A stretch of 32,546 nucleotides of DNA, taken from the NCBI GenBank assembly GCA_021816695.1, contig JAKAXE010000019.1, positions 1-32,546 of the forward strand, given 5' to 3'. The position numbers and the translations under genes were made by a program. The first letter of the stretch is position 1; the number at the start of each line of letters is the position of its first letter. This DNA comes from a bacterium. Its GTDB lineage: Bacteria > Chloroflexota > Dormibacteria > Aeolococcales > Bog-877. The notes below the pieces were generated by a model. That model had not been told where the DNA came from, did not search any database, and saw nothing but the letters and a program-made list of their open reading frames with translations. This document shows, one piece after another, positions 16,999 to 26,634 of this stretch.

Positions 16999-18998
16999 GT
17001 AAGCCTCAGCCCCATCAGCACCACGCCCAGGACCGCGAAGAAGAAGAACCAGAGCGCGTAGTCCTTGAGGAAACCCGTCTGGAAGGTCCGCAGGTCGGCG
17101 CTCAGCTGGGCCACCGCGTCCCTCACCCCTCCAACCGCGGAATCGAACACTCCGGGCTCCAGGACCCGCCGCACCCCGGTGGCCAGCGCCAGCGCCGGCG
17201 TCACCAGGGCCACGTCGTACACCTCATCCCAGTAGAACTTGCGGAAGGAGAGCTGATAGAGCCAGGGCAGGCGTTGGGGGATCAGTTCGCGCGACAGCAC
17301 CTGCTTGCCGTACACCGCCCAGGCCACCCCCAGCCCCAGGAGGCTCAGCAGAACCCCGGCGAGCAGGGCCAGCCCATCCACCAGGGCACTGGCGTGGGCC
17401 CCCGGTACACCCACCACCGGCTGCAGGAAGGCTTGGAACAGGGTCACCGGAGCGAAGCCGGCGAAGTCAATGTTGAGGAATCCCACGACCGTGGAGAGGC
17501 CGGCGAGCACCAGCACCGGGAGCAGCATCACCGCCGGCGCCTCGTGGGCGTGCTCCGCGTTCTCGGAGCGCGGGTCCCCGGTGAACGCCACCCAGACGAC
17601 CCGGAAGATGTAGAAGCTGGTGAGGACGTTCACCGACACCCCGATCACCCACAACCAGGGGACCGCCGGGCCGAGGGCCAGCCCCTGCCCCAGGAGCTCC
17701 TCCTTGCTGAAGAAGCCGGCGAAGATGGGGATGCCGGCCAGGGCCAGGGAGCCGGTGGTGAAGGCCAGGAAGGTCCAGCGCATGTGCCGGCGCAGACCTC
17801 CCATCACCCTTATGTCCTGGTCGTCATGGAGGGCATGGATCACATTGCCGGCGGCCAGGAAGAGCAGGGCCTTGAAGCAGGCGTGGGTGAAGAACTGGAA
17901 CATCCCGGCGGAGTAGGCGCCCACCCCCACCGCGAAGATCATTAGCCCGATCTGGCTCATGGTCGAGTAGGCGATCACCCGCTTGATGTCGTACTGGGTG
18001 CAGCCGATGATGCCGGCCATGAGGGCGGTGCCGATCCCCACCACCGCCACCACCCCGGCGGCCACCGGAGCCTGCTGGAAGACGGGGTGGAACCGGGCCA
18101 CCAGATAGACGCCCGCGGTCACCATGGTGGCGGCGTGGATCAGCGCCGACACCGGGGTCGGACCCTCCATGGCGTCGGGCAGCCAGGTGTGCAGGGGCCA
18201 CTGAGCCGACTTGGCAGCGGCGCCGAGGAAGAGCAGGATCCCAATAGCGGTCACCATGCCCCCACCGACCGGACCGAGACCGCCGTGGAAATGGGCGCCA
18301 GGTCCGACGTTGGCGAAGATGGTCTGCAGGTCCACGGTGTGGAGCAGCCGGCCGGATGGGCCCCTCAGATTGAGGAAGATGAGGAAGGCGGCCAGCACCA
18401 GCCCGACGTCCCCGATCACCTGGGTGATGAAGGCCTTTCGCCCCGCCACCACCGCCGAGGGACGCTGGTACCAGAAGGCAATGAGGGCGTAGGAGGCGAA
18501 GGCCACCATGGCCCAGCCGATGATGAGGAACACCAGGCTGTTGCTCATCACCAGCACCAGCATGCTGGTGATGAAGAGGTTCATCAGGGCGAAGAAGCGG
18601 TTGAAGCCCGGGTCCTCGGCCATGTAGCCGACGCTGTAGACGTGGATCAGCCCACCGATGCCGGTGATCACCAGCATCATCAAGATCGCCAGCGGGTCGA
18701 TGCGAACGCTGAAGGCGGCGCTCAGGCCCGCATGGGCGGACACCCCGGATCCGCCCCCAATCGACGCGTTGAGCCAGTCCCAGAAGGTGACCGTAATCCC
18801 CCGGTGCGACGGGCTCTGGGCGAGCATGGTGGCCAGCAGCACCAGGGTCGCTACGAACGAGCCCAGCACCGATCCCGGCCCCAGGTAGGTGACCACCCGC
18901 CGCGGCAGCCGCCCGGCGGTCACCGCGTTGACGGCGAAGGAGGCGGTGGGCAGCCCCAGGACCACGGCGCTGAGGACCAGCGTGAGCTGAGGGTTCAC
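16995..18998 (-). CDS. nuoL: NADH:quinone oxidoreductase subunit L
   Basis: A 667-residue complex I subunit, the distal proton-pumping module, with a C-terminal extension expected to form the long lateral helix along the membrane arm. Recognisable are [33 protein letters not shown] (pumping lysine), the histidine-containing [15 protein letters not shown], and [18 protein letters not shown]. Length is near the family norm (about 610-660). The GTG start at 18998 lies in a four-base GTGA overlap with the nuoK stop; the predicted protein begins [17 protein letters not shown]. Confidence 0.96.
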   Translation of the reverse strand: MNPQLTLVLSAVVLGLPTASFAVNAVTAGRLPRRVVTYLGPGSVLGSFVATLVLLATMLAQSPSHRGITVTFWDWLNASIGGGSGVSAHAGLSAAFSVRIDPLAILMMLVITGIGGLIHVYSVGYMAEDPGFNRFFALMNLFITSMLVLVMSNSLVFLIIGWAMVAFASYALIAFWYQRPSAVVAGRKAFITQVIGDVGLVLAAFLIFLNLRGPSGRLLHTVDLQTIFANVGPGAHFHGGLGPVGGGMVTAIGILLFLGAAAKSAQWPLHTWLPDAMEGPTPVSALIHAATMVTAGVYLVARFHPVFQQAPVAAGVVAVVGIGTALMAGIIGCTQYDIKRVIAYSTMSQIGLMIFAVGVGAYSAGMFQFFTHACFKALLFLAAGNVIHALHDDQDIRVMGGLRRHMRWTFLAFTTGSLALAGIPIFAGFFSKEELLGQGLALGPAVPWLWVIGVSVNVLTSFYIFRVVWVAFTGDPRSENAEHAHEAPAVMLLPVLVLAGLSTVVGFLNIDFAGFAPVTLFQAFLQPVVGVPGAHASALVDGLALLAGVLLSLLGLGVAWAVYGKQVLSRELIPQRLPWLYQLSFRKFYWDEVYDVALVTPALALATGVRRVLEPGVFDSAVGGVRDAVAQLSADLRTFQTGFLKDYALWFFFFAVLGVVLMGLRLT

Positions 18999-19300
18999 TC
19001 GGACATCTCGCTGAGCTCGTCCAGGTCGAGGCGCCTCCCGCTGCGGTAGACGCCGGTGATCAGCGCCAGCCCGACCACCACCTCACTGGCGGCCACGGCG
19101 ATCACGATGAGGGCGAAGACCTGGCCGGCCATGGTGTGGGTGTAGCGGGCGTAGGTGACCAGGGCCAGGTTCGCCGAGTTCAGCATCAGCTCGATGCACA
19201 TGAACACCACGATCGGGTTGCGGCGCACCAGGACTCCCGCTGCCCCGATGGCGAACATGGCGGCGGAGAGGATGAGGAAGCCCGGAAAGAGCCCACTCAC
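18995..19300 (-). CDS. nuoK: NADH:quinone oxidoreductase subunit K
   Basis: A 101-residue subunit with three transmembrane helices linking the quinone site to the pumping modules. Both functional glutamates are present, in the helices [18 protein letters not shown] and [12 protein letters not shown]. Length matches the family (about 100). The GTG start at 19300 is in a GTGA overlap with nuoJ, and its stop forms another GTGA overlap with nuoL. The C-terminus ([17 protein letters not shown]) is more charged than in E. coli. Confidence 0.96.
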   Translation of the reverse strand: MSGLFPGFLILSAAMFAIGAAGVLVRRNPIVVFMCIELMLNSANLALVTYARYTHTMAGQVFALIVIAVAASEVVVGLALITGVYRSGRRLDLDELSEMSE

Positions 19301-19830
19301 GCCAACTGCCTCCGCCGTCGGGAGAGGTACACGGCACCCACGGCCGCCACCAGCAGCAGCAGTGAGGTGACCTCGAAGGGAAGCAGGTAGGTCGTGAAGA
19401 GCTGGTCACCCAGGGTCTGGACCTGTCCGTGAGCGTTCACCGCCACCGGTGAGAACGGCCCCAGGGCGCCGTGCAGACGCCCATGCGCCCCCACGGTGAT
19501 CCCGTTGAGGGTGAGGCGCCCGATGAGCAGCGTGAAGGCGACCGCGCCGACTCCACCCAGCAGAAGGCGCAACTCTACCGACCGCAGCCGCTCCTCCGCT
19601 CCCGGAGAGAGCAGGGCGATGATGAAAACGAAGAGCACCATCACAGCGCCGGCGTAGACGATGATCTGGACGGCGGCGATGAACTGCGCGTCCAAGAGCA
19701 GGAAGAGCACTGCCAGCGCCACCATGTTGAGCACCAGGCTCATCGCCGAGTAGATGGTGCGCTGGCTCAGCACCACTCCCAGGGCTCCCAGGAAGGCGAT
19801 AACCGCCGCCAGGCCGAAGACGACGCTCAC
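19297..19830 (-). CDS. nuoJ: NADH:quinone oxidoreductase subunit J
   Basis: A 177-residue complex I membrane subunit with about five helices. The family block [26 protein letters not shown] is intact and includes the tyrosine and the flexible glycine of the third helix implicated in coupling. The C-terminus ends in a basic tail (SRRRRQLA). The GTG start at 19830 sits in a four-base GTGA overlap with the nuoI stop, and the stop overlaps nuoK in the same way. Confidence 0.95.
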   Translation of the reverse strand: MSVVFGLAAVIAFLGALGVVLSQRTIYSAMSLVLNMVALAVLFLLLDAQFIAAVQIIVYAGAVMVLFVFIIALLSPGAEERLRSVELRLLLGGVGAVAFTLLIGRLTLNGITVGAHGRLHGALGPFSPVAVNAHGQVQTLGDQLFTTYLLPFEVTSLLLLVAAVGAVYLSRRRRQLA

Positions 19831-20402
19831 TCCGCCCCTCCCCTCCCGCCGGGAATCGGGGGCCTGAGACCGGGCGCTGAGCCGGCCGGCCCGGCGTGGC
19901 TCGACCCGGCCCCTCTCGGGCTGGGTTGAGAGGCCGCCTGGCCGAGGCCTGGGGCGACAGCCACCGGGAGCGGCTGGAAGCCCGGCCAGGCCTCCAGGAG
20001 GTCATCCTTGGTGGCCACCAAATGTTCCCGCTTGTAGTCGACCAGGTCCAGTCGGGGACCCAGGGTGATGGCTTCGGTGGGACAGGCCTCGGCGCAATAG
20101 CCACAGTAGATACAGCGCATCAGGTTGATCTCATAGCGGATCGCATAGCGCTCCCCCGGCGAGACCGGGTGCTCCGGGTCGTTCTCCGCCGCCTGCACGT
20201 AGATGCAGCCCACAGGGCAGGCACCGGCACAGAGCTCGCAGCCGATGCATTTCTCCAGCCCGTTGTCGTACCGGTGGAGGATGTGGCGCCCACGATGCCG
20301 GGGCGGGACCGGGCGCTGCTCCTCGGGGTACTGGATGGTGATCGGCGGGCTCACCATCTCCCGCATGGTGGTGCGCAACCCCCCGAGCAGCTCACGAAAC
20401 AT
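19827..20402 (-). CDS. nuoI: NADH:quinone oxidoreductase subunit I (two [4Fe-4S])
   Basis: A 191-residue peripheral-arm subunit carrying clusters N6a and N6b. Two ferredoxin motifs are complete: Cys52, 55, 58 and 62 (CIGCELCAGACP), and Cys97, 100, 103 and 107 (CIYCGYCAEACP). Residues after about 145 form a low-complexity Pro/Gly/Ala/Ser tail of some 45 residues that looks disordered. The ATG at 20402 is preceded by GGAGGTG at nine bases. A 33-base gap separates it from nuoH, the largest gap within nuoE-N. Confidence 0.96.
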   Translation of the reverse strand: MFRELLGGLRTTMREMVSPPITIQYPEEQRPVPPRHRGRHILHRYDNGLEKCIGCELCAGACPVGCIYVQAAENDPEHPVSPGERYAIRYEINLMRCIYCGYCAEACPTEAITLGPRLDLVDYKREHLVATKDDLLEAWPGFQPLPVAVAPGLGQAASQPSPRGAGSSHAGPAGSAPGLRPPIPGGRGGAE

Positions 20403-20435
20403 AGGAGCTCACCTCCGGCCGTCGGATGGCCCGGG

Positions 20436-21494
20436 TCACCGCAGTGCCACAAACACGCTGGTCAGCATCAGATTGGCCAGCCCCAGGGGCAGCAGCACCT
20501 TCCAGCCGAACTGCATGAGGCGGTCGTAACGCAGCCGGGGGAAGGTCCAGCGCACCCACATCATCACGAAGAGCAGCAGGACGACCTTGCCCACAAACCA
20601 GATCGGGCCGAGCCAGTTGGGCAGGAAGAAGAACGGGGCCATCCAGCCGCCCAGGAATACCACGGTGGCGATGGAGCAGACGGTGACCATGTTGATGTAC
20701 TCAGCCATGAAGAAGAGGCCAAACCGCATTCCGGAGTACTCGGTGTGGTACCCGGCCACCAGCTCCGCCTCGGCCTCGGGAAGGTCAAAGGGCAGCCGGT
20801 TGGTCTCCGCCAGGGCTCCCGTGAAGTAGAGCAGGAACCCCATGGGCTGAAGGAACACGAACCACAGGGAGTGCTGCTGGGTGACGATGGTCTCGAGGTT
20901 GAGGGAGCCGGCCAGGAGGACGGGCCCGATCAGGGCGAAGCTAACCGCCATCTCATAGCTGATCAGCTGAGCCGAGCTTCGCAGCGCCCCGAGGAGGGGG
21001 TACTTGGAGTTGCTGGCCCATCCCCCCAGGAAGATGGAGTACACCCCGAGCGAGGTGATGGCGAGGATGAAGAGGAGCCCGATGTTGAGGTGGGCCAGGT
21101 CCCAGTGCAGCGGGTAACCGCCGGGGCACGAGGCCGAGAGGGGCCCGGCACCGTGAGTCCCGCCGATGCAGATCGTCTGGTTGATGGGGATGACCGAGAA
21201 GGCGAAGAGCGCGGCGCAGGCAGCCAGGGCCGGGGCCAGAAGGTAAAGGAAGTTGTCTCGCCCCTCCGGCGCCACCTTCTCCTTGGTGAAGAGCTTGACG
21301 CCGTCGGCTGCCGGTTGCAGGAACCCGAAGGGTCCGACCCGGTTGGGGCCGTAGCGCAGCTGAATCCGCGCAGAGACCTTGCGCTCTGCCAGGGTCAGGT
21401 AGGCGAAGGCGGTCATCAGGACGATGATGATCAGCACCCCTTTGACCACCGCCACCACCACCGCCAGCAGGACCGAGGTTGCCGCCGCGCTCAT
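20436..21494 (-). CDS. nuoH: NADH:quinone oxidoreductase subunit H
   Basis: A 352-residue membrane subunit that joins the peripheral and membrane arms and helps form the quinone chamber. The family blocks AERKVSARIQLRYGPNRVGP and ETNRLPFDLPEAEAELVAGY are intact, including the chain of acidic residues facing the quinone site. A short insertion with two cysteines (CIGGTHGAGPLSASC) lies in the loop after the second helix region. The open frame starts five codons earlier, but the ATG at 21494 forms a four-base ATGA overlap with the nuoG stop and gives the usual short N-terminus MSAAATSVLL. Confidence 0.95.
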   Translation of the reverse strand: MSAAATSVLLAVVVAVVKGVLIIIVLMTAFAYLTLAERKVSARIQLRYGPNRVGPFGFLQPAADGVKLFTKEKVAPEGRDNFLYLLAPALAACAALFAFSVIPINQTICIGGTHGAGPLSASCPGGYPLHWDLAHLNIGLLFILAITSLGVYSIFLGGWASNSKYPLLGALRSSAQLISYEMAVSFALIGPVLLAGSLNLETIVTQQHSLWFVFLQPMGFLLYFTGALAETNRLPFDLPEAEAELVAGYHTEYSGMRFGLFFMAEYINMVTVCSIATVVFLGGWMAPFFFLPNWLGPIWFVGKVVLLLFVMMWVRWTFPRLRYDRLMQFGWKVLLPLGLANLMLTSVFVALR

Positions 21495-23392
21495 CCCGGG
21501 CTCCCCCACCGGGCCCTCATCCCGGCCTGGGCGCCACGATAGGCCGGCACCGCGGCGGCCAGCTTCTCGTATACGGGGGTGGCCATCGGGGACACCCCGA
21601 GGTTGGCGCCCAACGCCTCGGCCAGCTCACCCAGCGTGCGCAGATCGGTGGGAAACGTGAGGCTGGGTTCGACAGCGGCCCGCACCCGCTGAACCCTGCC
21701 CTCAGTGTTGGTCACGGTGCCCGCCTTCTCGACGATGGTCCGCCCGGGGATGAGCACGCTGGCCCCGCGGCTGGCAGCCCCAGGATGCGGAGTGACCACC
21801 ACCGCCGCCTCCACCCCGCGCAGGGCCGCCTCAAACTCCGGAGCGGCCTCCAGCTCGGGTGAAGGGTTCACGATCAGGAGCGCCTTGAGCTTTCCCGTGG
21901 CACAGGACTGCAGAATCTCCGGGAGGCCCATACCCGCCTGGGGAGCCGCGACGTACCCGGGGAGCCACCCGGGCAGCAGGCCCATGTCCTGGCACCCCCG
22001 GCTGTTGACCCGCTCCATGATCGTGAGGAGCTGGGCGGTGTGTCCGGCACCCCGGAGCTGGTCCCGGATGGCCACGCCTGCATCGCGGTCGACCTCGCTG
22101 GAGATGACGCCCACTCTCTGGGGTTGCGCCTTCTCGGTCCAGGTGTAAGGCGGCTGCAGCCGCTCCACCCGACGGCCGCGCTTGGTGGCCGCCTTGTGGA
22201 GGCGGAGGGTCAGGACCGGGGCGAGCCGCTCCGGCTCCTCCCCGAGGACCAGGATGAGATCGCACTCCTCGATTCCGGCGATCCCTAGCTCGAAGTCAGC
22301 CGGGTCCAGGTGAGGCGTCGGACGCAGACGGTGGTCCAGGTGCGGGGTGCCGATCACGTCCCGCGCCAGCCACTGCAGGAAAAACGCCTCCTCGTTGGTC
22401 ATGAGATCGGAGCCCACGACCGCCACCGCCTCCGGCCCCCGGTCGGAGATGATCCTCAGGAGCTGGCCGGCCGCCCGAGCCACCGCCTCCCGATGTGACA
22501 CCACCTGGCGCCCGCCGGTCACCACCGCCTCGGGCGCCGTCACCCGCTCTCGGCCGTTGTACTCGGGGAAGCTGTAGCGCCCCCGGTCACACAGCCAACT
22601 GTCCTCCACGTCCTCGTTGTCGCTGCTGGCGTAACGGGCGATCTGATCGTCGCGAGCGTCGATGAACAGGTTGCAGCCGTAGCTGCAGTGGGAGCAGATG
22701 CTGGCTGTGCGACGGAGGTCCCAGGGGCGGGCCCGGAACCGATACTTGGCGTGGGTCAGAGCCCCCACCGGGCAGATCTCCGGCAGATTGCCCTGGAACT
22801 GACTGCGCAGCGGCTGCCGCTCGAAGGTGTCCACCACCGTATGGACCCCGCGCTGCTGGAGCACGATCTCCCGCTCCCCGGTGACCTCCTCGTAATAGCG
22901 CACGCACCGCCAGCAGAGGATGCACCGCTCCTGGTCGAGAAAGATCTTGTCGGAGAGGGGGATGGCCTTGTCGAAGTGCACCTTCTGCTGGATGCTCTGC
23001 CGGCTGCGGCCGGGTCCGAAGCGCTGGGTGAAGTCCTGCAGGTCGCATTCCCCGCCCCGGTCGCAGACCGGGCAGTCAAGGGGGTGGTTGAGGAGCAAGA
23101 ACTCCAGGTTGGAGTCCCGGAACTTGCGCACCTGCTCAGTGAGGGTCCGCACCTTCATGCCGTCGGCCACCCGGGTGGCGCAGGCCGGCTGCAGCTTGGG
23201 CATGCCCTCCACCTCGACCAGGCACATCCGGCAGACCGCGACCGGCTCCAGCTTCTTGTGGGCGCAGTAGACCGGGACAAAAACCCCTGCCCTCTCGCAG
23301 GCGTCCCACACCAGGGTGCCGGGGGCGACCTCGACCTCCCTGTCGTCCACCGTGACGCGCACCAGATCGGAGTGCGCGGGTGCCTCGCCCAT
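21491..23392 (-). CDS. nuoG: NADH:quinone oxidoreductase subunit G (compact form)
   Basis: A 633-residue peripheral subunit of complex I with four iron-sulfur sites visible: N1b (Cys43, 54, 57, 71), N5 (His103, Cys107, 110, 116), N4 (Cys157, 160, 163, 207) and the off-pathway N7 (Cys233, 236, 240, 268, in CSHCSYGC and WLCDRG). Residues 280-633 form a shortened molybdopterin-oxidoreductase-like domain that probably binds no cofactor. This is well below the roughly 780-900 residues of Thermus, mycobacterial and E. coli NuoG. An 85-codon upstream extension of the frame was rejected: the ATG at 23392 makes a TGATG junction with nuoF and starts right before the ferredoxin-like domain. Confidence 0.94.
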   Translation of the reverse strand: MGEAPAHSDLVRVTVDDREVEVAPGTLVWDACERAGVFVPVYCAHKKLEPVAVCRMCLVEVEGMPKLQPACATRVADGMKVRTLTEQVRKFRDSNLEFLLLNHPLDCPVCDRGGECDLQDFTQRFGPGRSRQSIQQKVHFDKAIPLSDKIFLDQERCILCWRCVRYYEEVTGEREIVLQQRGVHTVVDTFERQPLRSQFQGNLPEICPVGALTHAKYRFRARPWDLRRTASICSHCSYGCNLFIDARDDQIARYASSDNEDVEDSWLCDRGRYSFPEYNGRERVTAPEAVVTGGRQVVSHREAVARAAGQLLRIISDRGPEAVAVVGSDLMTNEEAFFLQWLARDVIGTPHLDHRLRPTPHLDPADFELGIAGIEECDLILVLGEEPERLAPVLTLRLHKAATKRGRRVERLQPPYTWTEKAQPQRVGVISSEVDRDAGVAIRDQLRGAGHTAQLLTIMERVNSRGCQDMGLLPGWLPGYVAAPQAGMGLPEILQSCATGKLKALLIVNPSPELEAAPEFEAALRGVEAAVVVTPHPGAASRGASVLIPGRTIVEKAGTVTNTEGRVQRVRAAVEPSLTFPTDLRTLGELAEALGANLGVSPMATPVYEKLAAAVPAYRGAQAGMRARWGSPG

Positions 23393-24693
23393 CAGGCGGC
23401 CGCCCCCACGCTCGCCCGCACCGGGCAGTGGCCGGCCCCCACATGGGCGTCGAACTCCTCCTTGAACATGCGGTAGGCGGACATCACGAACCAGGTGGCG
23501 GTGTCCCCCAGCGGGCAGAAGCACCGTCCATCCATGCCGGCACAGATGTCGGCCAAGCTGGCGAGCTCCTCGGCGGAGGCCAGCCCCTCCTCGAGCCGGT
23601 GCATGAGCTGGCTTTCGAAATAGGTTCCTTCCCGGCAGGGCACGCACTTGCCGCAGGACTCGTGGCGGTAGAAGTCCACCAGCCGGCGCGACACCTCGAC
23701 CATGCAGGTGGTCTCATCCATCACCACCAGGGCACCCGCTCCCAGCGAGGAGCCGGCATCGGCCACCGCCTTGAAATCGAGGGGGACGTCGAGGTGCTGC
23801 GGCCCCAGTACCTGCATCGAGCCCCCACCCGGCTGCATGGCCTTGAACCTTCGGCCGCGCCAGACCCCCCCGGCCAGCTCCAGGAGATCCCGGAAGGTGG
23901 TGCGCCCCATAGGTACCTCGAAGGTTCCCGGCCGCTCCACGTGACCGCTGACGCAGAACAGGCGGGTACCAGGACTGGCCTCGGTGCCCAGCGCGGCGTA
24001 GGCCGCCCCTCCCTCGGTAACGATGTAGGGCAGGTTGGACAGGGTCTCCACGTTGTTGACCACCGTCGGCTGGCCATAGAGGCCCTTGACCGCCGGGAAG
24101 GGCGGCTTGAGGCGGGGCTGGCCCCGCCGGCCCTCCAGGGAGTCCAGAAGGGCGGTCTCCTCCCCACAGATGTAGGCGCCGGCCCCCCCATGGACGACCA
24201 CCTCACAGCCGAAGTCGCTGCCCAGGATCCTCTTGCCCACCAGCTTGGCCCGGTAGGCCTCGCGGACCACGGCCTCCAAGAGCTCCCGCTGCTTGCGGTA
24301 TTCCCCCCGGATGTAGATGAAGGCGTGGCTGGCCTGGAGGGCGAAGGCGGCGATCAGCACTCCTTCGAGGAGCTGGTGTGGGTACTCCTCGATCAGGACG
24401 CGATCCTTGAAGCAACCTGGCTCTGACTCGTCGGCGTTGACGGCGAGGTAGCGGGGGAAGACCCCCTGCGGAAGGAAGCCCCACTTGGTCCCGGTGGGGA
24501 ATGCGGCCCCTCCCCGGCCCCGCAGCCCCGACGCCTTGACCTCCGCCACGATGGCCTCGGGACCCATCTCCAGCGCCCGCGCCAGCCCCCGGTACCCGCC
24601 GACCTTGCGATAGCCGTCCAAGGTGGTGAGCCCGGGCGCTCCCTGGTATCGGGTGAGGACCAGTCCGTCAGGCACCGGCTCCGCCCCCCCCAT
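23392..24693 (-). CDS. nuoF: NADH:quinone oxidoreductase subunit F (NADH/FMN binding)
   Basis: A 433-residue subunit that accepts hydride from NADH via FMN and passes electrons to cluster N3. FMN/NADH sites are seen in LRGRGGAAFPTGTKW (57-71), NADESEPGCFKDR (86-98) and HGGAGAYICGEETALL. The N3 ligands are Cys347, 350 and 353 (ESCGKCVPCREGT) and Cys393 (CFCPLGD). The ATG at 24693 overlaps nuoE by 26 bases; an in-frame GTG at 24676 with a GGAG upstream is an alternative start. Its stop overlaps nuoG by one base. Confidence 0.96.
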   Translation of the reverse strand: MGGAEPVPDGLVLTRYQGAPGLTTLDGYRKVGGYRGLARALEMGPEAIVAEVKASGLRGRGGAAFPTGTKWGFLPQGVFPRYLAVNADESEPGCFKDRVLIEEYPHQLLEGVLIAAFALQASHAFIYIRGEYRKQRELLEAVVREAYRAKLVGKRILGSDFGCEVVVHGGAGAYICGEETALLDSLEGRRGQPRLKPPFPAVKGLYGQPTVVNNVETLSNLPYIVTEGGAAYAALGTEASPGTRLFCVSGHVERPGTFEVPMGRTTFRDLLELAGGVWRGRRFKAMQPGGGSMQVLGPQHLDVPLDFKAVADAGSSLGAGALVVMDETTCMVEVSRRLVDFYRHESCGKCVPCREGTYFESQLMHRLEEGLASAEELASLADICAGMDGRCFCPLGDTATWFVMSAYRMFKEEFDAHVGAGHCPVRASVGAAA

Positions 24694-25195
24694 CCTCTCT
24701 GATCCGCTCCAGGATCGCGCGGGCCGAGTCCAAGTTCAGGTCCTCGTAGCTGTAGCGGTCCACCTGCATCATCGGCCCTCCGCCGCAGGCTCCCAGGCAC
24801 TCAACGGTCCCCTCCACGGTGAAGGACCCGTCGGGAGAGGCGCCTTCCTCGTCTACCTGCAGCCACTCGCGCAACCCGGCCAGCAGCTCATCGGCCCCTC
24901 TAAGCGCGCAGGAGACGTTCTGGCAGACCTGGACGAAGTGCCTGCCTGCCTGGCGGCTGAAGTACATCGAGTAGAAGCTGGCGACGGCGGCCACATCACC
25001 CGGAAGGAGACCCAGCTCTCCGGCGACCACCTCTTCGGCCCAGGGCGGCAGGTACCCCAGCTCGTCCTGGACCACCCACAGCGCCGGCAGCACCGCCGAG
25101 CGGGCCACCGGGTAGCGGGACCTCAGCTCCCGGAGACGCTCCAAGGTGCCGGAAGCCAAGGCGGGGCTCGAAGCTTCCACCTCGCTCTCAGCCAT
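24668..25195 (-). CDS. nuoE: NADH:quinone oxidoreductase subunit E ([2Fe-2S])
   Basis: A 175-residue thioredoxin-fold subunit carrying the N1a [2Fe-2S] cluster, with ligands Cys91 and Cys96 (VCQNVSC) and Cys133 and Cys137 (ECLGACGGGPMM). The helix block ALWVVQDELGYLP is characteristic. The ATG at 25195 has a strong GGAGGGG site five bases upstream. It is the first gene of the nuoE-N run. A gene on the opposite strand lies immediately upstream, so nuoE needs a promoter in the 125-base gap at 25196-25320. Confidence 0.96.
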   Translation of the reverse strand: MAESEVEASSPALASGTLERLRELRSRYPVARSAVLPALWVVQDELGYLPPWAEEVVAGELGLLPGDVAAVASFYSMYFSRQAGRHFVQVCQNVSCALRGADELLAGLREWLQVDEEGASPDGSFTVEGTVECLGACGGGPMMQVDRYSYEDLNLDSARAILERIREDGGGGAGA

Positions 25196-25320
25196 CGTGC
25201 CCCTCCGCCCTGCACGGAACCATCTCAGGTCCGACCTCGCTCCCCGATGGACGGAGAAGGCAGCGCGTCAGCTCGCTGCTCATTCGCCCCCACTTTACCA
25301 ACCCACCCCGCGGTCCCGAG
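25196..25320. promoter_or_regulatory. divergent intergenic region nuoE / flippase
   Basis: A 125-base gap between two divergently oriented genes that must hold the promoter of the nuoE-N run and probably that of the flippase gene. On the minus strand a TAAAGT at about 25286-25291 is a candidate -10 for nuoE, giving a leader of nearly 90 bases; no clear -35 is visible. No strong hairpin or operator palindrome is evident by eye. Confidence 0.35.
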
Positions 25321-26628
25321 GTGCAGGACGAGGGTCCGATCGTTCAGGATGGTGCCGTGGAACGCCCTCCGGACCGGGCCCCCGCAGCCGAGGCCGCGGT
25401 GGCCCCCGCCCGTGACTGGGGCCAGCTCCTCCGCAACCCCCTAGTGCTGCACAACCTCCTTTATCTGATCGGGATCGGAGGCTCGGGCGCGGGAGTGCTG
25501 GTGGCCCAGTCGTACGGGGCCCACCACCTCAGCACCGTGGCCAACGGGGAGTCCACCTCGGTGGTGGCCGTCCTGAACCTGCTCTACACAACCACCTTCA
25601 TCGTGGCCGCCGGGGCTGCTCGGGACGTCGCCGGTGCCGCGGCCCGAGGGCTTGACCCCGACGCCATGTGGCCCGGCCTCCGGCGTTCATCCCTTCGAAT
25701 CGGGATCTGGCTGGGTGCCGCCATGGTGCCGGTGGACCTGATTCTGGCGTTCCTGCTTCACCTGACCGACCCCTGGGTCCTGGCCGTGACCGTGGTCGCC
25801 GGGCCGATCTCGGCCATGGGCGGAGCCCAGCGCGGGTTCCTCCAGGGCCGTCGGGCCTTCGGGCGCCTGGCCGTCAACTTCCTCCTCTACGGGGGCACGA
25901 TGGTGGTGCTGGCGGTGGTGCTGCTCCACCTCGGGCTCGGCCCGGCGGCCGTTCCCATCGCCTCGGTGGCGGGCGCCCTGGGATCCGCTGTCTACCCCCG
26001 CCACCGCGCCCGCCCGGCCACCGAGGAGGCACCCGAGCGGCTGGTGGACCTCTCGGTGGTCGCCGGAGCGGCGACCGCGCCCATCTTCAACAACATCGAC
26101 GTCGTCTCGGCCCGGCACGTGCTCACCCCCTATGGTGCCGGCCTGTACTCCGGACTCTCGGTCATGGGGAAGATCCTCTTCTTTGGCACCAGCAGCCTCA
26201 GCGCCGTCATGTACCCTCGGGTGGCCGCGGCCCCCAACGCGCGGGTCCGGCGGCGCCTCCTGGTGCAGACCGGAGCGCTGCTCCTGACGGTGGACCTGGT
26301 GGTGGTCGCCGCCTACGCCCTCTTCTCACGCCCCCTGCTGGGCGTGGTGCTGGGGCGCAGTTACGAACGGGACTCCTCGTTGCTGCTCCTCTTCGCCGCC
26401 GGCATCGTGGGGCTGACCGTGGTCAACCTCCTCGTCTACTTCGGATTGGGCAGCCGGGACCGCCGGTTCGCGGTGGTCCCCGCGGTCGGCGTTCCCGCGC
26501 TGGTGGCCTGGCTGTTCACCTCACCGCCGGAGGTGACTCAGTTCGTGCCCCGGATCGCCTCCGCCCTCCTCCTCCTGGCGGTCCTCGAGGCGGTCCTCAT
26601 CCTGCCCCGGGCACTCCGGCGCAGTTGA
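25321..26628 (+). CDS. oligosaccharide flippase-like polytopic membrane protein
   Basis: A 435-residue membrane protein with a hydrophilic Ala/Pro-rich N-terminus (about 35 residues) followed by about twelve hydrophobic segments. The pattern resembles the Wzx/polysaccharide biosynthesis branch of the MOP flippase superfamily: a small-residue-rich first helix, LIGIGGSGAGVLVAQSYG; the repeated-half arrangement; and a mid-protein FNNIDVVSARHVLTPYGAGLYSGLSVMGKI block. The last is typical of flippases, where the motif around the seventh helix has an aspartate and AG.Y. The cargo is unknown; a lipid-linked oligosaccharide is likely. The GTG start at 25321 has only a weak GAGG site, and a GTG at codon 13 is possible. 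It lies on the opposite strand between nuoD (six bases away, tail to tail) and nuoE (125 bases, head to head), dividing the complex I genes. Confidence 0.72.
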   Translation: MQDEGPIVQDGAVERPPDRAPAAEAAVAPARDWGQLLRNPLVLHNLLYLIGIGGSGAGVLVAQSYGAHHLSTVANGESTSVVAVLNLLYTTTFIVAAGAARDVAGAAARGLDPDAMWPGLRRSSLRIGIWLGAAMVPVDLILAFLLHLTDPWVLAVTVVAGPISAMGGAQRGFLQGRRAFGRLAVNFLLYGGTMVVLAVVLLHLGLGPAAVPIASVAGALGSAVYPRHRARPATEEAPERLVDLSVVAGAATAPIFNNIDVVSARHVLTPYGAGLYSGLSVMGKILFFGTSSLSAVMYPRVAAAPNARVRRRLLVQTGALLLTVDLVVVAAYALFSRPLLGVVLGRSYERDSSLLLLFAAGIVGLTVVNLLVYFGLGSRDRRFAVVPAVGVPALVAWLFTSPPEVTQFVPRIASALLLLAVLEAVLILPRALRRS

Positions 26629-26634
26629 GGTGTC

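Noticed and set aside
23393-23647. Possible 85-residue N-terminal extension of NuoG
   Set aside because: It is Arg/Gly-rich, overlaps nuoF in another frame, and the ATG at 23392 gives the family N-terminus with a TGATG junction.
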